From assembly GCF_006438955.1 (NCBI RefSeq), contig NZ_RCZK01000009.1, positions 1-64,000 on the forward strand: a stretch of 64,000 bases of DNA, read 5' to 3'. The stretch is from Sphingomonas oligophenolica. GTDB lineage: Bacteria > Pseudomonadota > Alphaproteobacteria > Sphingomonadales > Sphingomonadaceae. The notes beneath the pieces are model-generated. The model was given only the letters and a program-made list of their open reading frames with translations, had not been told where the DNA came from and did not search any database. A program made the translations under genes and the position numbers. This document shows, one piece after another, positions 8,977 to 19,372 of the stretch (the first letter of the stretch is position 1; the number at the start of each line of letters is the position of its first letter).

Positions 8977-9019
8977 GCGAACGCTCTCCCTCGTTCGTGG
9001 TCAATGCCCCCACCGGGGA

Positions 9020-10384
9020 TCAGCGCAGGCGTCCGCCCTTCAGCTTCGCCTTCTTGATCAGGTCGCCATATTGATGCGCCAACAAATGCGACTGGATCTG
9101 CGTCACGGTGTCCATCGTTACGTTGACGACGATCAGCAGGCTAGTCCCCCCCAGGTAGAACGGGATCGACAACGCCGACACCAGCCATTCAGGGATCAGG
9201 CAGATCGCGGCGAGATACGCCGCGCCGATCACCGTGATCCGGGTCAACACGTAATCGAAATACGCTTCGGTATTCTTGCCCGGGCGGATGCCGGGGATGA
9301 ACCCGCCATAGCGCTTCAAATTATCCGCGGTCTCCTCCGGATTGAAGACGACGGCGGTGTAGAAGAATGAGAAGAACACGATCCCCGCGCCGTACAGCAG
9401 CATGTACACCGGGCTGCCGTGCTGGAGATACTGGTTGAGGGTGATGATGATATCGCCCCATTTCGACTGGCCTGCGACCCGCTGCCCGGCAAACTGGCTG
9501 ATCGTCAGCGGCATCAGCAGCAGCGACGAGGCGAAGATCGGCGGGATCACGCCCGCGGTGTTGATCTTCAGCGGCAGGTGGCTGCGATCGGCCTGCATCC
9601 CGCGCTGGGTCTGTCGTTTGGGATATTGGATCAGGATGCGCCGCTGTGCGCGCTCCATGAAGCAGATGAACAGGATCAGCACCGCGACCGCGACGACGAT
9701 CCCGACCAGCTTGATCGGATCGAGGCTGCCGGATCGGCCGCCCTCCATCAGGTTGACGATCGTCGTCGGCAGATGCGCGACGATGCCCGCCATGATGATC
9801 AACGACACGCCGTTGCCGATCCCGCGGCTGGTGATCTGCTCACCGAGCCACATCAGGAACATCGTGCCCCCGATCAGCGAGATCACCGCGGCGATGCGGA
9901 ACGCCATGCCCGGTTCGATCACCGCCTGCATGCCGTTGCTGGCGCCCAGCGCCTCGAGCCCCACCGCGATGAAATAACCCTGTACCGCGGTCAGCCCGAC
10001 GGTGCCGTAGCGGGTATATTGGTTGAGCTTCTTGCGCCCGCTCTCGCCTTCCTTCTTGATCGCGGCGAGCGTCGGCGACAGCGAGGTCGCGAGCTGCACC
10101 ACGATCGAGGCGGTAATGTATGGCATCACGCCGAGCGCGGTCAGCGACATCCGGCTGAGCGACCCGCCCGAGAAGGTGTTGAAGAAATCGAGCACGCCCC
10201 CGGTGGTGCGCTGCGACAGTTCGTTGAGCACGGTCGGGTCGATCCCGGGCAGCGGCACATAGCTCAGCAGCCGGAACACGATGAGCACGCCCACCGTGAA
10301 CCACAGTCGCTTCTTGAGGTCGGTCGCCTTCGCGAATTTCGAAAGGCTGATGTTTTGCGCCATCTGGTCGGCTGCGGATGCCAT
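9020..10384 (-). CDS. secY: Sec translocon channel subunit SecY
   Basis: 454 residues from the ATG at 10384 (M-A-S-A-A-D); a GTG three codons upstream is an alternative with a closer AGGA. Ten transmembrane helices are expected and many are readable, with the plug region near I-D-P and the cytosolic loop R-x-x-I-Q-Y-P-K-R. It forms the protein-conducting channel with SecE (27819) and SecG. It lies between rplO and adk. Confidence 0.97.
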   Translation of the reverse strand: MASAADQMAQNISLSKFAKATDLKKRLWFTVGVLIVFRLLSYVPLPGIDPTVLNELSQRTTGGVLDFFNTFSGGSLSRMSLTALGVMPYITASIVVQLATSLSPTLAAIKKEGESGRKKLNQYTRYGTVGLTAVQGYFIAVGLEALGASNGMQAVIEPGMAFRIAAVISLIGGTMFLMWLGEQITSRGIGNGVSLIIMAGIVAHLPTTIVNLMEGGRSGSLDPIKLVGIVVAVAVLILFICFMERAQRRILIQYPKRQTQRGMQADRSHLPLKINTAGVIPPIFASSLLLMPLTISQFAGQRVAGQSKWGDIIITLNQYLQHGSPVYMLLYGAGIVFFSFFYTAVVFNPEETADNLKRYGGFIPGIRPGKNTEAYFDYVLTRITVIGAAYLAAICLIPEWLVSALSIPFYLGGTSLLIVVNVTMDTVTQIQSHLLAHQYGDLIKKAKLKGGRLR

Positions 10385-10524
10385 CGGGGTCACATATCCT
10401 GAAACCGGGTGCCCGTGGAGGTAGTACTTCCACGAGGCCCTAACGAAGAACGGCGGGATGCGGTGTTACCCGCCCCGCCGCTCATATAGGCGCGCCAGCG
10501 CGCTTGTCTAACCGGCTCGCCGCA

Positions 10525-10549
10525 TTGGCCCCCGCGGGGCGGGGGCCAA
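10525..10549. other. GC-rich hairpin in rplO-secY gap
   Basis: TTGGCCCCCGC and GCGGGGGCCAA form an 11-bp stem with a three-base loop directly after the rplO stop. There is no T-run. It may stabilise or attenuate the message between rplO and secY. Confidence 0.5.
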
Positions 10550-10558
10550 CAACGTGGG

Positions 10559-11101
10559 TCAGTTCGCGAATGAGGCCTTGTGCGCCTTGCGCTCCTGGTA
10601 TTTCACGCCCTTCTTGGCGGCAGCCTTGGCGGACGGTTCGATATATTCGATCATGTCGACCTTGCCGCCTGCCTTTTCGACCGCCTCGATCGCGCCCTTC
10701 GACGCGCCGTTGACGGTGAACGAGACGACCGTGGTCAGCGCGCCCTTGGCGAGCAGCCGAACGCCGTCCTTGCCACCGCGCGCCAGGCCAGCGGCCTTGA
10801 GCGCGGCGTGGTCGAGCGTCGCGGTCGCTTCGATCTTGCCGGCGTCGATCGCCTTCTGAATCGCACCCAGGTTCACTTCGGCGAAATCCTTGGCGAAGAT
10901 GTTGTTGAAGCCGCGCTTCGGGAGCCGCATGTGGAGCGGCATCTGGCCGCCCTCGAACCCGGCGATGCTGACGCCTTCACGGCTCTTCTGGCCCTTCTGG
11001 CCCCGCCCGGCGGTCTTGCCCTTGCCCGAGCCGATGCCGCGTCCGACGCGCATCTTGTCCTTGCGGGCACCGTCGTTGTCCCGGATTTCATTGAGTTTCA
11101 T
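10559..11101 (-). CDS. rplO: 50S ribosomal protein L15 (uL15)
   Basis: 180 residues starting M-K-L-N-E-I. The ORF opens at a GTG three codons earlier. It has the Gly/Lys/Arg-rich N-terminal arm ([17 protein letters not shown]) that threads 23S rRNA, then the globular domain. It is somewhat longer than the usual about 145-160 residues because of a Lys/Ala-rich C-terminal tail. A repeat cluster separates it from rpmD. Confidence 0.97.
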   Translation of the reverse strand: MKLNEIRDNDGARKDKMRVGRGIGSGKGKTAGRGQKGQKSREGVSIAGFEGGQMPLHMRLPKRGFNNIFAKDFAEVNLGAIQKAIDAGKIEATATLDHAALKAAGLARGGKDGVRLLAKGALTTVVSFTVNGASKGAIEAVEKAGGKVDMIEYIEPSAKAAAKKGVKYQERKAHKASFAN

Positions 11102-11162
11102 GTCGTGCACTCGCTTTCGCTTTTGTCGCGCAAAACCTGATTGGCAGGATGCCGATCAGGTT

Positions 11163-11242
11163 GCAGTCCCAGCGAAGGCTGGGACCTGTTGCCGCAGACT
11201 ATTCCCCTGCGGCATGAGACCCCAGCCTGCGCTGGGGTGACG
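11163..11242. repeat. triple-hairpin intergenic repeat between rpmD and rplO
   Basis: Three successive palindromes: TCCCAGC/GCTGGGA (11167-11184), TGCCGCAG/CTGCGGCA (11190-11214) and ACCCCAGC/GCTGGGGT (11219-11238). The outer ones are inverted copies of one another. This CCCAGC-type doublet resembles dispersed repeats I recall from sphingomonad genomes. It occupies most of the only large gap inside the distal spc operon. Confidence 0.75.
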
Positions 11243-11248
11243 ATCGCG

Positions 11249-11455
11249 CTACTCCGCGACCGACACCATGTGCCGCACCTTGCGGATCATCCCGCGAACT
11301 TCAGGCGAATCCTGGAGTTCACGCGTCCGGTGCATCTTGTTGAGGCCGAGGCCGATCAGCGTTGCGCGCTGGCTCTTCTCGCGGCGGATCGGCGATCCAG
11401 TCTGCGTGACCGTGACCGTGCCGCCCACTGGCTTGTCCTGCTTCTTTGCCATCAT
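11249..11455 (-). CDS. rpmD: 50S ribosomal protein L30 (uL30)
   Basis: 68 residues (67 if the second ATG is used; GGAG lies upstream of both). The core [26 protein letters not shown] is typical of bacterial L30, and the first ten residues are a short extra lead. It starts 2 bp after the rpsE stop, so it is translationally coupled. Confidence 0.96.
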   Translation of the reverse strand: MMAKKQDKPVGGTVTVTQTGSPIRREKSQRATLIGLGLNKMHRTRELQDSPEVRGMIRKVRHMVSVAE

Positions 11456-11457
11456 TC

Positions 11458-12279
11458 TTACTCCGTGAGCGCCGCTGCATCAGCCTCGGCGGTCTGTGAC
11501 CCACCGCGGCCGAGCAGATCGGCGATCTTCTTGCCGCGACGCTGCGCGACCGCCTTGGGCGACGTCTGGTCGCCCAGGGCTTCGAACGTGGCGCGGATCA
11601 TGTTGTACGGGTTCGACGTGCCGACCGATTTGGTCACGACATCGGCCACACCGAGCGATTCGAAGATGGCGCGCATCGGGCCACCCGCGATGATCCCGGT
11701 CCCCTGCGGCGCAGCGCGCAGCGTCACGCGGCCGGCACCGAAATGACCGTTGGCATCGTGATGCAACGTGCGACCATCCTTGAGCGGAACGCGAACCATT
11801 GCCTTCTTGGCAGCGGCAGTCGCCTTCGAGATGGCTTCGGGCACTTCGCGCGCCTTGCCGTGGCCGAAGCCGACCCGGCCCTTGCCGTCACCGACGACGA
11901 CGAGCGCTGCAAAGCCGAAGCGCTTGCCGCCCTTCACCGTCTTCGACACGCGGTTGATGTGGACCAACTTCTCGATCAGCTCTTCGCCGCCGTCGTCGCT
12001 GCCGCCACGGCCACGATTGCCGTCACGACCACCGCGACCGCCGTCACGGCCACCGCGATTGCCGCCGGGGCCTCCGCCACGATTGCCACCGGGGCCACCC
12101 CGACCACCGCCGCCGGGACCACCACGACCGCGGCCACCGCTGCCGCCGCCGCCCTGATAACCGCCGCCCGTGCTGGGCGCCGTGGCGGCGCTCTGCGCGG
12201 TCACGTCCTGCTGCGTCGTTTCCGGCTTCAGCACCATCTCGGGCTGGTTGCCCTCGCCCGTCGTGTTCTCGTCAGCCAT
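11458..12279 (-). CDS. rpsE: 30S ribosomal protein S5 (uS5) with long Gly/Arg-rich N-terminal extension
   Basis: 273 residues against about 165-175 usually. Residues 1-37 are acidic/polar, and 38-98 are almost only Gly, Arg, Pro, Asp and Asn with repeated R-G-G and G-G-N-R-G-G units. The normal uS5 starts at [12 protein letters not shown] (about 99), with the G-F-G-x-G-K-A-R-E-V-P signature of the KH-like domain. uS5 acts in decoding fidelity and mRNA unwinding at the entry channel. The extension has the look of an RNA-binding disordered RGG region. Coupled to rplR (3 bp) and rpmD (2 bp). Confidence 0.96.
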   Translation of the reverse strand: MADENTTGEGNQPEMVLKPETTQQDVTAQSAATAPSTGGGYQGGGGSGGRGRGGPGGGGRGGPGGNRGGGPGGNRGGRDGGRGGRDGNRGRGGSDDGGEELIEKLVHINRVSKTVKGGKRFGFAALVVVGDGKGRVGFGHGKAREVPEAISKATAAAKKAMVRVPLKDGRTLHHDANGHFGAGRVTLRAAPQGTGIIAGGPMRAIFESLGVADVVTKSVGTSNPYNMIRATFEALGDQTSPKAVAQRRGKKIADLLGRGGSQTAEADAAALTE

Positions 12280-12282
12280 ATC

Positions 12283-12639
12283 TTAAAACTCCAGTCCGGC
12301 TTCGCGCGCGGCGTCGGCCAGCGCCTTGACCCGGCCGTGATAGAGAAAGCCGCCACGGTCGAAGACGACCTGGGTGACACCCGCCTGCTTGGCGGCTTCG
12401 GCGACGCGTTTGCCGACCGCGGTCGCGGCCTCGACATTCGCACCCGACGTGTCGCGCGCATCCTTTTCCAGCGTCGAGGCGGCAGCGAGCGTCTTGCCCG
12501 CCGCATCGTCGATCACCTGGGCATAGATATGCTTGCCCGACCGATGCACCGACAACCGCGGACGGCTGCCAGCACGCGAACGGAGCGCGGTACGGTTGCG
12601 GCGACGCCGCTTCTCGAACAGAGAGAGACCCTTGGTCAT
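12283..12639 (-). CDS. rplR: 50S ribosomal protein L18 (uL18)
   Basis: 118 residues, full length. Basic N-terminus ([10 protein letters not shown]), then [16 protein letters not shown], ending [16 protein letters not shown]. It binds 5S rRNA. The start overlaps the rplF stop by one base. Confidence 0.97.
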   Translation of the reverse strand: MTKGLSLFEKRRRRNRTALRSRAGSRPRLSVHRSGKHIYAQVIDDAAGKTLAAASTLEKDARDTSGANVEAATAVGKRVAEAAKQAGVTQVVFDRGGFLYHGRVKALADAAREAGLEF

Positions 12640-13172
12640 TACTTCTTCTTCCCTTCCTTGCGGAAGATGAACTCGCCGTCGTATTTGATGCCCTTGCCCT
12701 TGTACGGCTCGGGTTTACGCCAGCGACGGATTTCGGCGGCCAGCTGGCCGACCTTCTGCTTGTCGGCACCGCTGATCTCGACCGTCGTCGCGTCGGGCGT
12801 CTTCACGTCCAGATCGGCGGGGACATCGATGTTCACGTCGTGGCTGTAGCCGAGCTGCAGACGCAGGTTCTTGCCCTGCATCGCGGCGCGATAGCCGACG
12901 CCGTTGATCAACAGCTTCTTGGCGAAGCCGTCGGTCACACCGGTCACGAGGTTCTGCACCAGCGTGCGCTGCATACCCCAAAAGGCCCGCGCCTGCTTGG
13001 TGTCGTTCGCCGGCATCACCGTGATGCCGCCGTCCTCGAGCGTGTACTTGATCTCGTCACGCATCGCGAGGCTGAGGGTGCCCTTGGGACCCTTCACGTT
13101 CAGGGTCTTGCCCTCGATCGTCGCGGTGACGTTCGCCGGTACGGTTACCGGCCTTTTACCGATGCGGCTCAT
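12639..13172 (-). CDS. rplF: 50S ribosomal protein L6 (uL6)
   Basis: 177 residues: two related alpha/beta domains starting M-S-R-I-G-K-R-P-V, ending with the conserved [11 protein letters not shown] segment and a lysine tail. It sits near the factor-binding site of the 50S subunit. One-base overlaps with rpsH and rplR. Confidence 0.97.
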   Translation of the reverse strand: MSRIGKRPVTVPANVTATIEGKTLNVKGPKGTLSLAMRDEIKYTLEDGGITVMPANDTKQARAFWGMQRTLVQNLVTGVTDGFAKKLLINGVGYRAAMQGKNLRLQLGYSHDVNIDVPADLDVKTPDATTVEISGADKQKVGQLAAEIRRWRKPEPYKGKGIKYDGEFIFRKEGKKK

Positions 13173-13567
13173 CAGAACACCTCCGCAAGGACTTCGCCGC
13201 CGACGTTCTGCTCGCGCGCTTCCGCGTCGGACAGAACGCCGCGAGGCGTCGAGACGATCGTAATGCCGAGGCCGTTCATGACCCGCGGCAGGCTCTGCGA
13301 GCCCGAATAGACCCGGCGCCCGGGCTTCGAGACGCGCGCGACATGCTTGATCGCGGGCTGGCCCTCGAAATATTTGAGCTCGATGCGCACGCCGGCGGCG
13401 GGGCCCATCTGCTCTTCGCTGTAGCCGCGAATATAGCCTTCGCGCTGCAGCACGTCGAGGACGCGGACCCGCAGCTTGCTGGCGGGTGAGAGGACGGAGT
13501 CCTTCTTCGCACGCTGGCCATTGCGGATGCGGGTGAGCAGGTCACCCAGGGGATCGGTCACTGCCAT
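13172..13567 (-). CDS. rpsH: 30S ribosomal protein S8 (uS8)
   Basis: 131 residues, full length. [14 protein letters not shown] at the N-terminus and [13 protein letters not shown] near the C-terminus are family signatures. It is a primary binder of the 16S central domain and in enterobacteria represses the spc operon; whether it does so here is not visible. Confidence 0.97.
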   Translation of the reverse strand: MAVTDPLGDLLTRIRNGQRAKKDSVLSPASKLRVRVLDVLQREGYIRGYSEEQMGPAAGVRIELKYFEGQPAIKHVARVSKPGRRVYSGSQSLPRVMNGLGITIVSTPRGVLSDAEAREQNVGGEVLAEVF

Positions 13568-13577
13568 TTCAGATTCC

Positions 13578-13883
13578 TTACCAGCTCGACTTCGTGACGC
13601 CCGGGATCAGGCCCTTGTTGGCCAGTTCGCGGAGCTGAATACGGCAAAGCCGAAACTTGCGATAATAGGCGCGCGGGCGGCCCGTGATCTCGCACCGGTT
13701 ACGGATGCGGGTCGGGTTCGCGTTGCGCGGCAATTCCGCCATCTTCAGGCGCGCGATCAACCGCTCGCCTTCGTCGAGCGTCTTGTCGTTCGCCTGGGCC
13801 TTCAGCGCCGCGTACTTCGGGGCATACTGTTTGACCATGCGCTTGCGACGCTCATTTTTGTTCACCGAACTCAGTTTCGCCAT
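13578..13883 (-). CDS. rpsN: 30S ribosomal protein S14, zinc-independent form (uS14)
   Basis: 101 residues, the long form without the C-x-x-C pairs of the zinc type. It ends with [25 protein letters not shown] and a final S-S-W. It lies 10 bp before rpsH and 39 bp after rplE. Confidence 0.97.
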   Translation of the reverse strand: MAKLSSVNKNERRKRMVKQYAPKYAALKAQANDKTLDEGERLIARLKMAELPRNANPTRIRNRCEITGRPRAYYRKFRLCRIQLRELANKGLIPGVTKSSW

Positions 13884-13922
13884 GGACTTAAGCTCTCTTC
13901 TTCGAATTCAACATCATGCGGC

Positions 13923-14507
13923 TCATGCCGCCTTCTTCTCGTCGGCCGCTTCCTCTTCGATGGGGAAGGGGAAACCGAACAGGCGAAGCAGCTCGCGCGC
14001 CTCGTCGTCGGTGCGCGCCGTCGTCGTCACGATCACGTCCATGCCGCGTATCTGGTCGATCCGGTCATAGTTGATCTCGGGAAACACCAGCTGCTCCTTC
14101 AGGCCGCAGGCATAATTGCCCCGCCCGTCGAAGCTCTTGGGGTTGAGGCCGCGGAAATCGCGAACCCGCGGCAATGCGATCGTAATGAAGCGGTCGAGGA
14201 ATTCATACATCCGCTCACGGCGAAGGGTAACCTTCACGCCGATCGGCATGCCTTCGCGCAGCTTGAACTGCGCGATCGACTTCTTCGCCTTGGTCACGAC
14301 GGGCTTCTGCCCGGCGATCAGCTCCATCTCGGACGCGGCCTGGTCGACCTTCTTCTTGTCCTGAGTCGCTTCGCCAACGCCCATGTTCAGCACGATCTTG
14401 TCGAGCCGGGGCACCTCGTTGACATTCTTGTAGCCGAACTTCTCGGTCATCGCCTTGGCGATGCTGTCGTCGTACATCGACTTCATGCGGGGCTTGTAAT
14501 CAGCCAT
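13923..14507 (-). CDS. rplE: 50S ribosomal protein L5 (uL5)
   Basis: 194 residues. M-A-D-Y-K-P-R-M-K start, N-M-G-V-G-E-A and [10 protein letters not shown] segments, and the [16 protein letters not shown] end; a short Glu/Ala/Lys tail follows. It binds 5S rRNA and touches P-site tRNA. It overlaps rplX by 8 bases. Confidence 0.97.
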   Translation of the reverse strand: MADYKPRMKSMYDDSIAKAMTEKFGYKNVNEVPRLDKIVLNMGVGEATQDKKKVDQAASEMELIAGQKPVVTKAKKSIAQFKLREGMPIGVKVTLRRERMYEFLDRFITIALPRVRDFRGLNPKSFDGRGNYACGLKEQLVFPEINYDRIDQIRGMDVIVTTTARTDDEARELLRLFGFPFPIEEEAADEKKAA

Positions 14508-14817
14508 CGATCTGGTCTCCGGTCTTGACGGCCACGCGGACCTTCTTGCCGTCCTTGGTTTCGAACCGGACGCGGGTCGGCTTGCCGTCCGCGGTCACGT
14601 GCGCGACCTTGGATACATGCAGCGGGGCTTCGATCTTCTCGAGGCCGCCCTGCGGGTTTTCCTGGGTCGGCTTCTTGTGACGCGTCGCGACGTTGACGCC
14701 GCCGACGATCACCTTGTCCAGCTTCGGCATGGCGAGCGTGACCGTGCCGGTCTTGCCCTTGTCCTTGCCGCTGAGGACGATGACCTGGTCACCCTTCTTG
14801 ATGCGAGCAGCGGCCAT
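14500..14817 (-). CDS. rplX: 50S ribosomal protein L24 (uL24)
   Basis: 105 residues with the KOW motif [17 protein letters not shown] at the N-terminus. It is an early assembly protein that binds 23S rRNA near the tunnel exit. Its start shares one base with the rplN stop and its end overlaps rplE. Confidence 0.97.
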   Translation of the reverse strand: MAAARIKKGDQVIVLSGKDKGKTGTVTLAMPKLDKVIVGGVNVATRHKKPTQENPQGGLEKIEAPLHVSKVAHVTADGKPTRVRFETKDGKKVRVAVKTGDQIDG

Positions 14818-15185
14818 TACAGCACCTCCGGCGCAAGACTGATGATCTTCATGTGCTTCTTGCCGCGCAGTTCGCGCACGACCGGGCCAAAGATCCGGGT
14901 GCCGATCGGCTCCTCGTTCTTGTTGACCAGGACGGCGGCGTTCGAATCGAACCGGATGGTCGATCCGTCGGCGCGGTGGATATCCTTGCGGGTACGCACG
15001 ATCACCGCGCGGTGAACGTCACCCTTCTTCACACGACCACGGGGCTGCGCTTCCTTGATGCTCACGACGATGATGTCGCCCACGCCGGCTACCCGACGCT
15101 TCGACCCACCGAGCACCTTGATGCACTGCACCCGCTTCGCGCCGCTGTTGTCAGCGACGTCGAGGTTGGATTGCATCTGGATCAT
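14817..15185 (-). CDS. rplN: 50S ribosomal protein L14 (uL14)
   Basis: 122 residues, exact family length, starting [16 protein letters not shown] and containing G-D-x-I-x-V-x-V-K-E-A and the E-L-R near the C-terminus. It contributes to the intersubunit bridge. A 60-bp gap separates it from rpsQ, larger than most gaps in this operon. Confidence 0.98.
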   Translation of the reverse strand: MIQMQSNLDVADNSGAKRVQCIKVLGGSKRRVAGVGDIIVVSIKEAQPRGRVKKGDVHRAVIVRTRKDIHRADGSTIRFDSNAAVLVNKNEEPIGTRIFGPVVRELRGKKHMKIISLAPEVL

Positions 15186-15245
15186 CGATCCGCTTCCTTC
15201 TCACACTTGGGGTGGATACCGACCCAGCCCCGCCTTTGTTGATGA

Positions 15246-15548
15246 TTACGCCGAGGGCGGCGCGGCCGCAGCCTCTTCGCCCGACAGGTCGATCCGTTCG
15301 GGCGTCGCGTGGGTGTTGACCCGATCGACGACCTTCCAGGTCTTCAGCTTGGAGATCGGCGCGGTCTCTTCGATCCGCACGGTTTCGCCCTGCTTGAATT
15401 CGTTCGCCTCGTCATGGGCGTGGTATTTCTTCGAACGACGGATGATCTTGCCGTAAAGCGGGTGCTTGACCTTGCGCTCCACGTTCACGACCACCGTCTT
15501 TTCGCCCTTGTCGGACACGATCAGTCCGGTCAGCACGCGCTTCGGCAT
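15246..15548 (-). CDS. rpsQ: 30S ribosomal protein S17 (uS17)
   Basis: 100 residues. The OB-fold core (M-P-K-R-V-L-T-G to K-x-W-x-V) is normal and is followed by an extra tail of about 20 residues ending Glu/Ala/Pro-rich. It binds 16S rRNA helices 7 and 11 early in assembly. It follows rpmC by 10 bp. Confidence 0.96.
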   Translation of the reverse strand: MPKRVLTGLIVSDKGEKTVVVNVERKVKHPLYGKIIRRSKKYHAHDEANEFKQGETVRIEETAPISKLKTWKVVDRVNTHATPERIDLSGEEAAAAPPSA

Positions 15549-15558
15549 GATAGTATCC

Positions 15559-15774
15559 TTACTTCGCCGACGCGGCGCTGGTGCGCTGCGTCTGCAGGGT
15601 CTTGATGCGCGCGATATCCTTGCGGACCTCGCGCACGCGGCTCGGGCGCTCGAGCTGGTTGGTCGCCGCTTGGAAGCGCAGATTGAACTGCTCGCGCTTC
15701 AGCTCGCCGAGGCTCTCGCTGAGTTGGTCGTCGGTCTTGCCGACGAGATCGGTCTTGGGCGTTGCCTTCGCCAT
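15559..15774 (-). CDS. rpmC: 50S ribosomal protein L29 (uL29)
   Basis: 71 residues, two long helices: [21 protein letters not shown] followed by [13 protein letters not shown]. Located at the tunnel exit where it meets trigger factor and SRP. One base separates it from rplP. Confidence 0.97.
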   Translation of the reverse strand: MAKATPKTDLVGKTDDQLSESLGELKREQFNLRFQAATNQLERPSRVREVRKDIARIKTLQTQRTSAASAK

Positions 15775-15775
15775 C

Positions 15776-16210
15776 TTATTCGCCTCCGAGATGCGAGGTG
15801 TCGCCGAGACGGGCGACGACCTTCACCTTGATTGGCAGCTTCATCGCTGCGCGCTCGAACGCCTCTGCGGCGATCTTGCCCTCGACGCCGTCGAGTTCGA
15901 ACAGGATCCGACCCGGCTTGACGCGGGCGGCCCAGAACTCGGGGCTGCCCTTGCCCTTGCCCATGCGGACTTCGGCAGGCTTCGAGGAGACCGGCACGTC
16001 CGGGAAAACCCGGATCCACAACCGGCCCTGACGCCGGATGTGGCGCGTGATCGCGCGGCGAGCCGCCTCGATCTGACGCGCGGTCAGCCGGTCGGGCTCC
16101 ATCGCCTTCAGCCCGTACGAGCCGAAGTTCAGCGAAAAGCCACTCTTGGCGTCGCCCGATATCTTGCCCTTGAAGGCCTTGCGGAACTTGGTGCGCTTTG
16201 GCTGCAACAT
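15776..16210 (-). CDS. rplP: 50S ribosomal protein L16 (uL16)
   Basis: 144 residues. [11 protein letters not shown] start, R-I-F-P-D-x-P-V-type segment (here [10 protein letters not shown]) and the M-G-K-G-K-G loop that reaches the A-site tRNA elbow. 12 bp downstream of rpsC. Confidence 0.97.
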   Translation of the reverse strand: MLQPKRTKFRKAFKGKISGDAKSGFSLNFGSYGLKAMEPDRLTARQIEAARRAITRHIRRQGRLWIRVFPDVPVSSKPAEVRMGKGKGSPEFWAARVKPGRILFELDGVEGKIAAEAFERAAMKLPIKVKVVARLGDTSHLGGE

Positions 16211-16222
16211 GTCTGGTGTTCC

Positions 16223-16930
16223 TTAGCGACGATCATCGCGTGCGGGACGCACGCCGGAAGTCTGCGCTTCCATCATCAACCGGTCCTGCGCCATCGGGTC
16301 ATGGCCGAGAATCTCGCCCTTGAAGACCCAGACCTTGACGCCGCAAACCCCGTAGGAGGTGAGCGCGGTCGCTTCGGCATAATCGATGTTCGCGCGCAAC
16401 GTGTGCAGCGGAACCCGACCCTCGCGATAGCTTTCGGACCGCGCGATCTCGGCACCGCCGAGGCGGCCACCGCACGCAACGCGAATGCCGTCGGCACCCA
16501 GGCGCATCGCCGACTGCACAGCGCGCTTCATCGCACGACGGAACGCGATCCGGCGCTCGAGCTGATCGGCGATACCCTGCGCGACAAGCTTCGCGTCGAC
16601 TTCGGGCTTGCGGATCTCGACGATGTTCAGCGACACGTCAGACTTGGTCATCGTACCGATGGTACGACGCAGCTTTTCGATGTCGGTGCCCTTCTTGCCG
16701 ATGATCACGCCGGGGCGCGCGGCATAGATCGAAATCCGGCACAGCTTGGCCGGGCGCTCGATCACCACCTTGGAGATCGCGGCCTGCGGCAGCGTCTTCA
16801 TGATGTAGGTGCGGATCTTCAGATCCTCCAGCAGCAGCTGACCATAGTCATGGCCTTCCGCATACCAGCGGCTGTCCCAGGTGCGGTTGATCTGCAACCG
16901 CATCCCGATCGGATTGCTCTTATGACCCAT
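16223..16930 (-). CDS. rpsC: 30S ribosomal protein S3 (uS3)
   Basis: 235 residues. M-G-H-K-S-N-P-I-G start, KH domain with the G-x-I-I-G-K-K-G-x-D loop, then the C-terminal domain with [16 protein letters not shown]. It lines the mRNA entry channel with uS4 and uS5; uS5 here carries the RGG extension. One-base overlap with rplV. Confidence 0.97.
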   Translation of the reverse strand: MGHKSNPIGMRLQINRTWDSRWYAEGHDYGQLLLEDLKIRTYIMKTLPQAAISKVVIERPAKLCRISIYAARPGVIIGKKGTDIEKLRRTIGTMTKSDVSLNIVEIRKPEVDAKLVAQGIADQLERRIAFRRAMKRAVQSAMRLGADGIRVACGGRLGGAEIARSESYREGRVPLHTLRANIDYAEATALTSYGVCGVKVWVFKGEILGHDPMAQDRLMMEAQTSGVRPARDDRR

Positions 16931-17310
16931 TACGCTTCTTCTTCCTGCTCGCGCACAACGATGCGCAGCTTGCTGAACGGCTTGAGGATGCGGGTCGACT
17001 TGCCGCGACCGCGGGTGGCGAAGCGCTTCATCGTGATCGCCTTGCCAACCGAGGCCTCGGCGACGACGAGCGCGTCGACATCGAGGTTGTGGTTGTTTTC
17101 GGCGTTGGCGATGGCGGAGGCCAGCACCTTGCGTGCCTCGACCGCCATGCCCTTGGTCGAGAACGCCAGGATGTTCATCGCATCGCCCGCCTTCTTCTTG
17201 CGGATGAGACCGGCGACCAGGTTCAGCTTCTGCGCCGAACCACGGATCTGGGTGTTGACCGCGAGCGCCTCGTTATCGGCGACCCGGCGGGGGGATTTAG
17301 CCTTGGACAT
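16930..17310 (-). CDS. rplV: 50S ribosomal protein L22 (uL22)
   Basis: 126 residues. Q-K-L-N-L-V-A-x-L-I-R start of the globular domain, A-N-A-E-N-N-H core, and the tunnel hairpin R-x-x-x-R-G-R-G-K-S-T near the end. It lines the peptide exit tunnel. One-base overlaps with rpsS and rpsC. Confidence 0.97.
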   Translation of the reverse strand: MSKAKSPRRVADNEALAVNTQIRGSAQKLNLVAGLIRKKKAGDAMNILAFSTKGMAVEARKVLASAIANAENNHNLDVDALVVAEASVGKAITMKRFATRGRGKSTRILKPFSKLRIVVREQEEEA

Positions 17311-17585
17311 CAGCGCTTGCCCTTCTTGTCGGCGGAGTGACCCGGGAAGTAGCGCGTCGGCGCGAATTCACCGAGCTTCATGCCCACCATGTCTTCGTTG
17401 ACCGACACCGGCACGAACTTGCGGCCGTTGTAGACGTTGAACGTCAGGCCGACGAACGACGGCAGGATCGTCGAGCGGCGCGACCAGGTCTTGATCGGCG
17501 TGCGCGAATTGGCATCCTGCGCCGTCTCGGCCTTCTTGAGCAGGCTCAGTTCGACGAACGGGCCTTTCCAGACGGAACGAGCCAT
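17310..17585 (-). CDS. rpsS: 30S ribosomal protein S19 (uS19)
   Basis: 91 residues, family length. [11 protein letters not shown] start and [14 protein letters not shown] end. It contacts uS13 and the A-site tRNA in the head. One-base overlaps with rplB and rplV. Confidence 0.98.
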   Translation of the reverse strand: MARSVWKGPFVELSLLKKAETAQDANSRTPIKTWSRRSTILPSFVGLTFNVYNGRKFVPVSVNEDMVGMKLGEFAPTRYFPGHSADKKGKR

Positions 17586-18418
17586 TACTTCTTCCTCGCG
17601 TGGCGGCTACGGATGATCATCTTGTCCGTAGACTTGTTGTGGCGGGTGCGCGCACCCTTGGTTGGCTTGCCCCATGGCGTCACCGGATGGCGACCGCCCG
17701 AGGTCCGGCCTTCACCACCGCCGTGCGGATGGTCGACCGGGTTCTTGGCAACACCGCGGGTCAGCGGACGCTTGCCCATCCAGCGCGAACGCCCGGCCTT
17801 GCCGAGGTTCTGGTTCTGGTTGTCGGGGTTCGACACCGCGCCGACCGTCGCCATGCAATCGCTGTGGATATAGCGCTGCTCGCCCGAATTGAGGCGAACG
17901 ATCACCATCCCGCGATCACGACCGACGACCTGGACATACGTGCCCGCCGATCGTGCGATCTGGCCACCCTTCATCGGCTTCATCTCCACATTGTGGACGA
18001 TGGTGCCAACCGGCATCTGGCCCAGCTCCATGGCGTTGCCCGGCTTCACGTCGGTCTTCTTCGCCGCGATCACCTTGTCACCAACACCCAGACGCTGCGG
18101 GGCGATGATATACGCCTGCTCGCCGTCTTCGTAGCTGATGAGCGCGATGAATGCGGTCCGGTTGGGGTCGTACTCCATCCGCTCGACCGTGCCTTCGGCG
18201 TCCCACTTGCGACGCTTGAAGTCGATGTAGCGATACTTCTGCTTGTGACCGCCCGCGATCCCGCGGCTGGTGACATGACCCTTGTTGTTGCGGCCACCCG
18301 ACTTGCGCTTGCCTTCGGTCAGCGCCTTGACGGGCCGACCCTTCCACAACGCCGACTTGTCGACGAGGATCAGGCCGCGCTGTGCGGGCGTGGTCGGATT
18401 ATAATGCTTGAGTGCCAT
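17585..18418 (-). CDS. rplB: 50S ribosomal protein L2 (uL2)
   Basis: 277 residues. It has the conserved [12 protein letters not shown] segment and the C-terminal M-N-P-type loop, here [13 protein letters not shown], containing the His needed for peptidyl transferase centre integrity. Ends R-S-R-H-A-R-K-K. 14 bp after rplW. Confidence 0.98.
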   Translation of the reverse strand: MALKHYNPTTPAQRGLILVDKSALWKGRPVKALTEGKRKSGGRNNKGHVTSRGIAGGHKQKYRYIDFKRRKWDAEGTVERMEYDPNRTAFIALISYEDGEQAYIIAPQRLGVGDKVIAAKKTDVKPGNAMELGQMPVGTIVHNVEMKPMKGGQIARSAGTYVQVVGRDRGMVIVRLNSGEQRYIHSDCMATVGAVSNPDNQNQNLGKAGRSRWMGKRPLTRGVAKNPVDHPHGGGEGRTSGGRHPVTPWGKPTKGARTRHNKSTDKMIIRSRHARKK

Positions 18419-18432
18419 TTCTCAGACCCCCC

Positions 18433-18747
18433 CTAAACGCCGGTCGTCACGTCGATGGACTGACCGTCCTTCAAACGGACGATCGCCTTCTTGATGTCGG
18501 ACTTCGTGTAGGGCGTGCCCTTCCACTTCTTCGTCTTGCCCTTTTGGACGATCGTGTTGACCCCGACGACATTGACGCTGAACAGCGCCTCAACCGCGGC
18601 CTTGATCTCGGGCTTGGTGGCGTCGCCCGCCACCCGGAACACCACCGCGTTATGCTCGCTAAGCAGCGTCGCCTTCTCGGTGATGTGCGGCGCGAGGATC
18701 ACGTCGTAATGACGAATATCGACGCTGTCTTTCTGCTTCTTAGCCAT
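18433..18747 (-). CDS. rplW: 50S ribosomal protein L23 (uL23)
   Basis: 104 residues. [12 protein letters not shown] start, V-x-x-L-F-x-V-x-V-x-x-V-N-T core and a basic loop (K-G-K-T-K-K-W-K-G). It docks trigger factor and SRP at the tunnel exit. Its start overlaps the rplD stop by 8 bases. Confidence 0.97.
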   Translation of the reverse strand: MAKKQKDSVDIRHYDVILAPHITEKATLLSEHNAVVFRVAGDATKPEIKAAVEALFSVNVVGVNTIVQKGKTKKWKGTPYTKSDIKKAIVRLKDGQSIDVTTGV

Positions 18748-19369
18748 TGAAGCGCGCCTCCAGCTTTTCGACGGCAGCGCGGGTCAGGACCAGCGTGTCG
18801 TGCTTCAGAATGTCATAGACGTTGGCACCGGCAGCCGGCAGCACGTCGATGGTGTGGACGTTGCCCGCGGCAAGCGCGAAGCTGTTCTCGACGGCATCGC
18901 CATCGATCACCAGCGCGGTCTTGCCGAAGCCGAGCTTCGCCCAGTCGGCGAGCAGCGTCTTGGTCTTGCTCTCCGCGACTGCCAGGCTGTCCATGATGAC
19001 CAGCGAACCCGCCTTGGCGTGGCTCGACAGCGCCATCTTCAGGCCCAGCGCGCGAATCTTCTTGTTCAGCGACGGGTTGAAGTCACGAACGCGCGCGCCG
19101 TGAGCCTTACCACCACCGATGAAGACCGGCGCGCGACGATCGCCGTGACGCGCCGTACCGCCGCCTTTCTGGCGACCGAACTTCTTGCCGGTGCGCGCGA
19201 CATCGGCGCGCTCACGCGTACCACGTGCCGTCTCACGACGCTTTTCGAGCTGCCAGGTCACGACCCGGTGGAGGATGTCGGCACGCGGATCGAGGCCGAA
19301 GACCTCGTCGTTGAGCTCGACATCCGCGGCCTTCGCCTTGGCGTCGAAGGAGGAAACCTTAACCTTCAC
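18740..19369 (-). CDS. rplD: 50S ribosomal protein L4 (uL4)
   Basis: 209 residues. The long loop that enters the tunnel is recognisable by F-G-R-Q-K-G-x-G-x-A-R-H-G-x-R-x-A-P. In gammaproteobacteria L4 represses the S10 operon; no such leader can be asserted here. 3 bp after rplC. Confidence 0.97.
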   Translation of the reverse strand: MKVKVSSFDAKAKAADVELNDEVFGLDPRADILHRVVTWQLEKRRETARGTRERADVARTGKKFGRQKGGGTARHGDRRAPVFIGGGKAHGARVRDFNPSLNKKIRALGLKMALSSHAKAGSLVIMDSLAVAESKTKTLLADWAKLGFGKTALVIDGDAVENSFALAAGNVHTIDVLPAAGANVYDILKHDTLVLTRAAVEKLEARFNG

Positions 19370-19372
19370 TTG

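Noticed and set aside
11163..11242. CRISPR-like array of short repeats
   Set aside because: There are three different palindromes with no constant repeat-spacer period, and no cas genes are in the window.
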